In this document: piece by piece, positions 12,253-15,325 of the stretch
How the letters are laid out: every line of letters begins with the position of its first letter
How positions within the stretch are numbered: position 1 is the stretch's first letter
Assembly (NCBI GenBank): GCA_046724665.1
Contig: JBKOWZ010000074.1
Location: forward strand, 1-15,325
DNA length: 15,325 nt
From: Actinocrinis sp046724665
Lineage (GTDB): Bacteria; Actinomycetota; Actinomycetes; Streptomycetales; Catenulisporaceae
Reading direction: 5' to 3'
Notes under the pieces: model-generated
Told to the model about the DNA's origin: nothing
What the model saw: only the letters and a program-made list of their open reading frames with translations
Database searches by the model: none
Program-made: the position numbers and the translations under genes

Positions 12253-15200
12253 TTATGCCCCCCGACGCTCTATCGCGCGGGCGACGTACACAGCTGACTG
12301 ATGCGTGGGGTACTTGTCGAGCCACTCCCGTGCGTGCTGTATCGCCGCATCGACGTCGGCAGGCGACATGTCCGGGCGCGCCAGCAACGGCTGAAGGACG
12401 AACTGAACGGCGTGAGTAGCGCTGCGCTGCGCGTCGAGCCATTCCAGAGCGTGGCGTATCGCCAGTTCAGCCTCGTCCGGGCTCATGTCGGAGCGCTTGA
12501 GCAGCGGCTGAAGGACGAACCTGACCGAAGAGTCGGCCGCGCTCTGCGCGTCGAGCCAGTTCAGCGCGTGGCCGATGGCCGAACGCGCTTCGTCGGACGG
12601 GCCCTTCACCCGCCTGAGCAGCGTCTGGAGGACGAATGCGGCGGTCGGCTTGGTGTCGAAATCGTCCAACCAGACCAGCGACTGCTCGATCGCCGCGTCG
12701 GTGTCGTCCGGCGACAAGTCCGACCGTTTGAGCAGCGGCCGGAGCACGAACCCGGCCAACGGGTTGGTGGGGTGCTTGTCCAGCCAGTTCAGCGCGTGGC
12801 TGACGGCGGCGTCGGCCTGATCCGCCGACAGGTCGCCACGCGCCAGCAGCGCCGCGAGGATGAACCTGGCCGCGGGCCGGATGTCACGCTCAACGAGCCA
12901 GGTCAGCGCGTGCTCCACGGCCGGGTCAACGTACTGCGGCGGTATCCGCGGGCGTTCGAGCAGGCTGCGCAGCACGAACTGGGCGTTGTTGGTGGTGATG
13001 TGCTCGTCGAGCCAGCCCAGCGAGTGCCGGACGATCCCGTGTGCGTCGTCCGGCCCCAGATCCGTGCGCTTGAGCAGCGGTTGGATCACGAACCCGGCGG
13101 CCAGGCGGACACCGTGCCGATCGAGCCAGTCCATGGCGTGCCGGACGGCTGCGCCCGCGTTCTGCGCATGCGCGTCAAGGCGTTCGAGCAGACCGCGAAG
13201 CACGTATCCCGCGGTCGGGTCGCTGCCGTGATCGTTGAGCCAGTCGAGTGCATAGCGCACCGCTGCTTCAACTGCCTGAGCGTCCGACAACTGACGCTCA
13301 AGCAAGCCGCGCAGGACGTACTGAGCGTCGAAGGTGACCCCGTGCTCGCCAAGCCAGACCAGCGCGAGCCGCGTCGCGTCCTCGGCGTCGTCGGGCGGTA
13401 CGTCCGGCCGTTTGAGCAGCGGCGCGAGCACGAACCCGGCGTGGCCGGCGGTGCCGTACTCGTCGAGCCAGGTCAGCGCGTACCGGATGCCCGAGCCGAC
13501 GTCCTGCGGCGCGAGGTCCATCCGCTTGAGCAGCGGTCCGATGACGAACCCCGCGTCGTTGGTGGTGCCGTGCTCGCTCAGCCAGCTGAGCGCGTGACGG
13601 ATACCGGTCCCGGCATCCTCGGGAGGTATGTCCGGACGTTCGAGCAGTCCCCGCAAGACGTACTGAGCATCGTTGATGGCGCCATGCTCGCGGAGCCAGT
13701 TCAGCGCATAGCGGCTGGCTGTGCGCGCGTCCTCTGGCGGTACATCCGCGCGTTCGAGCATGCTGCGCAGGATGTACTGGGCGTCTATGTGGGAGGCGTG
13801 CTCGTCGAGCCAGTTCAGTGCGTGCCCTGCCGCCAGGGCGACGTCTTCTGGCGACGTTGCCGCGCGCTTGAGCAGCGGCGCGACGACGTACTGAGCGTCG
13901 AGAATCGTCGCGAATTCGTTCAGCCAGGTCAGCGCGTGCCGGATGATCGCGCCGGCGTGCTCGGGCAGCGCGTCCGCCTGCTCCAGCAGACCGTGGAGAA
14001 CGTACTGGCTTTCGTTCGTGGTGGCGTATTCGTCCAGCCACCTCAGCGCATGCCCCAAGGCAGCGGCTGCATGCCCCGGCGACAGATCCCTGCGCGCAAC
14101 CAGCGGCGCCAGAACGAACCCCGCGGCAGGCTTGCTCGCGTGCTCGCCGAGCCAGCTCAACGCATGCCGCGCCATCGCATCGACGTACTGCGCAGGTACG
14201 TCCGCGCGCTCGATCAGGGCGCGCAGCAGGTAACCGGCGTCGCTGGTGGTGGCGTGCTCGTCGAGCCAGGTGAGCGCATGCTGTACGGCCTCGGCTGCCT
14301 GAAGCGCCGTCAGGTCGTCGCGTGCCAGCAGCGGCGGGAGGACGAACCTGGCCGGAGACTTGGCGGCGTGCTCGTCGAGCCAGCTGAGTGCGTGCTCAAT
14401 CGCCGAATCGACATCATCCGCGGGTATCTGCGCGTACTCGAGCAGGTTGCGCAACACGTGCCCGGCATCGACAGTCACGTCGTGCTCGTCGAGCCAGTTC
14501 AGCGCGTGGTGGACGGCCTCGCCGTGCTGGGTCGGCGAAAGGTCCTGGTGCGCCAGCAGCGGCGCGACGACGAACCGGGCCTCGATGCTGACTCCGTGCC
14601 TGGCGAGCCAGGTGAACGCGGCCGCGATCATCCGCCGCGCCGACTCGGGTGTCGCGCCGGTGCGATTGAGCAGCGGGCCGAGCACGAAGCTGGCCTCGCG
14701 CGAGCGGCCGTTGCGGTCGAGCCAGGCCAGCGCGGTCGTGGTGAGCAGCGCCGCCCCGTCGTCCGGCAGATAACGCAGGCCGCGGTAGAGCAGGTGGCGT
14801 GCGTTGATGTCGGTGCCGAACTGAGCGAGCCAGGGGGCGACGACCTGATCCCAGCAGCGCACCGCCGACCCCGACCACGGCGGCCCGGAGCAGACCGCGC
14901 CGAGGGCGTAGCCGCCCATGTCCGAGTCGGTGCGCATGAGTCGGCCGAGCGCGGCGGCGTTGTCGGTGAACCAGCCGTCGAGGACGGCGACGACCGGCAG
15001 AGCCCGCCCGGCGAGCGCCAGGTCGTTGGTGAGGCGGCCGATGTTCCCGGCGAAGCGGCCGACGGTGCGCGGACTGGCGAGGCAGCCCGCGAGCATCGCG
15101 TACGTCATCGGCTGGTCGGGCGTCGCGTCGTGCTCCGGCAGGGCGACGGACTCGAGGAACTGGTCGGCGATCACGTCGTGCGCGACCGACAGCGTCTCCC

Positions 15201-15325
15201 TGGTCACCTCCAGCCAGCCTAACGAAATGAGCGTCGCCACCACGTCCTCGGCGGCGGGCGCCGGCCCGCCGGCAACCTCGAGCGCAGCCGTGAGCGCCGC
15301 GTCGGCAGCCGCCACGACCTCGGCG
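12253..15325 (-). CDS. Very long helical-repeat protein, C-terminal part; probable sensor half of a STAND-type NTPase
   Basis: At least 1,020 codons are in the window and the frame is still open at the right edge, so the true start lies outside; the GTG at 15315 is only the first internal candidate and residue numbers here count from it. Residues 1-60 (DVVATLISLGWLEVT, then LSVAHDVIADQFLESVALPE) resemble the winged-helix-like end of STAND/NACHT NTPase modules, which often close with an H-x-x-x-A-x-x-x-L segment. Residues 60-194 are a helical linker with degenerate repeat traces. From 195 to the end there are 21 full 38-39-residue repeats and one partial, each with an A-L-x-W-L-D-E-H helix and a F/Y-V-L-x-x-L-L helix. 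No signal peptide or membrane segment is visible. The NTPase and any effector domain are inferred, not seen. It converges with the Fe-S carrier gene. Confidence 0.8.
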   Translation of the reverse strand, partial: AEVVAAADAALTAALEVAGGPAPAAEDVVATLISLGWLEVTRETLSVAHDVIADQFLESVALPEHDATPDQPMTYAMLAGCLASPRTVGRFAGNIGRLTNDLALAGRALPVVAVLDGWFTDNAAALGRLMRTDSDMGGYALGAVCSGPPWSGSAVRCWDQVVAPWLAQFGTDINARHLLYRGLRYLPDDGAALLTTTALAWLDRNGRSREASFVLGPLLNRTGATPESARRMIAAAFTWLARHGVSIEARFVVAPLLAHQDLSPTQHGEAVHHALNWLDEHDVTVDAGHVLRNLLEYAQIPADDVDSAIEHALSWLDEHAAKSPARFVLPPLLARDDLTALQAAEAVQHALTWLDEHATTSDAGYLLRALIERADVPAQYVDAMARHALSWLGEHASKPAAGFVLAPLVARRDLSPGHAAAALGHALRWLDEYATTNESQYVLHGLLEQADALPEHAGAIIRHALTWLNEFATILDAQYVVAPLLKRAATSPEDVALAAGHALNWLDEHASHIDAQYILRSMLERADVPPEDARTASRYALNWLREHGAINDAQYVLRGLLERPDIPPEDAGTGIRHALSWLSEHGTTNDAGFVIGPLLKRMDLAPQDVGSGIRYALTWLDEYGTAGHAGFVLAPLLKRPDVPPDDAEDATRLALVWLGEHGVTFDAQYVLRGLLERQLSDAQAVEAAVRYALDWLNDHGSDPTAGYVLRGLLERLDAHAQNAGAAVRHAMDWLDRHGVRLAAGFVIQPLLKRTDLGPDDAHGIVRHSLGWLDEHITTNNAQFVLRSLLERPRIPPQYVDPAVEHALTWLVERDIRPAARFILAALLARGDLSADQADAAVSHALNWLDKHPTNPLAGFVLRPLLKRSDLSPDDTDAAIEQSLVWLDDFDTKPTAAFVLQTLLRRVKGPSDEARSAIGHALNWLDAQSAADSSVRFVLQPLLKRSDMSPDEAELAIRHALEWLDAQRSATHAVQFVLQPLLARPDMSPADVDAAIQHAREWLDKYPTHQSAVYVARAIERRGA
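12256..14733 (-). repeat. Tandem array of 38-codon (114-bp) repeats inside the long repeat protein
   Basis: Nineteen units of exactly 38 residues are followed by two of 39 and a final partial unit of 26. A hand consensus is A-L-x-W-L-D-E-H-x-x-T-x-D-A-x-F/Y-V-L-x-P/G-L-L-x-R-x-D-L/V-x-P-x-D-A. Trp-Leu at unit positions 4-5 is invariant in all 22. Two antiparallel helices per unit are likely, giving a solenoid. The length is close to HEAT repeats and longer than TPR units (34), but I cannot assign a named family. Some DNA blocks are nearly identical between distant units (for example around 12550 and 14490), so the array arose by duplication within the gene. Confidence 0.9.

Noticed and set aside
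12256..14733. Regularly spaced repeated DNA blocks that might suggest a CRISPR array or minisatellite.
   Set aside because: The 114-bp period equals 38 codons, the frame is kept throughout, and the similarity is stronger in protein than in DNA. It is a coding repeat.
12301..15222. A 973-codon open frame on the plus strand antisense to the repeat protein.
   Set aside because: It repeats with the same 114-bp period because it mirrors the repeats on the other strand, is rich in Arg/Val/Gln/Pro without a plausible fold, and lacks a ribosome binding site. High GC keeps antisense frames open; the minus-strand reading gives regular amphipathic helices.

Overview
The window comes from a high-GC Gram-positive bacterium (GC about 70% by eye, GTG starts common). 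The gene families and order (leucyl aminopeptidase, gcvT, cobalamin genes, a PspA module, nadA, an A-type Fe-S carrier) point to an actinobacterium near Streptomyces or Catenulispora. That placement rests on remembered synteny and was not searched. Every gene is intact except those cut by the window edges: pepA on the left and a very long repeat protein on the right. I see no tRNA, rRNA, insertion sequence, prophage or CRISPR array, and no gene-free stretch longer than about 215 bases.

Left third (1-5400). A divergent pair, pepA (minus) and gcvT (plus), is followed by a minus-strand operon transcribed cobU-cobT-cobS. This operon covers the nucleotide-loop assembly branch of cobalamin synthesis. 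CobT lacks the usual acidic residues in both of its signature active-site motifs. Divergent from cobU, with only 26 bp between, is a 74-residue conserved-looking protein of unknown function. It converges with an aldo/keto reductase.

Middle (5480-10400). A DUF3043 membrane protein (minus) diverges from a plus-strand envelope-stress set: pspA, pspAA, htpX and pspAB. PspA is the membrane-binding scaffold, PspAA and PspAB are its actinobacterial partner families, and HtpX is a membrane zinc protease. A hairpin closes the set. Next is a membrane-anchored endonuclease/exonuclease/phosphatase-fold protein with several altered metal-site motifs.

Right third (10418-15325). nadA (quinolinate synthase, a 4Fe-4S enzyme) and an IscA/ErpA-type Fe-S carrier are divergent, which makes functional sense as client and cluster donor. 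The carrier gene converges on the window's most unusual gene: at least 1,020 codons, open to the right edge, with 21 full tandem 38-39-residue helical repeats plus a terminal partial one, each carrying an invariant Trp-Leu. The part before the repeats resembles the end of a STAND/NACHT-type NTPase module, so this may be the sensor half of a signalling or defence protein whose NTPase lies outside the window.

A recurring regulatory pattern is a TAnnnT hexamer placed 6-8 bases before the start codon of six genes (gcvT, cobT, cobU, the 74-residue gene, the aldo/keto reductase and DUF3043). This is the layout expected of leaderless transcripts.
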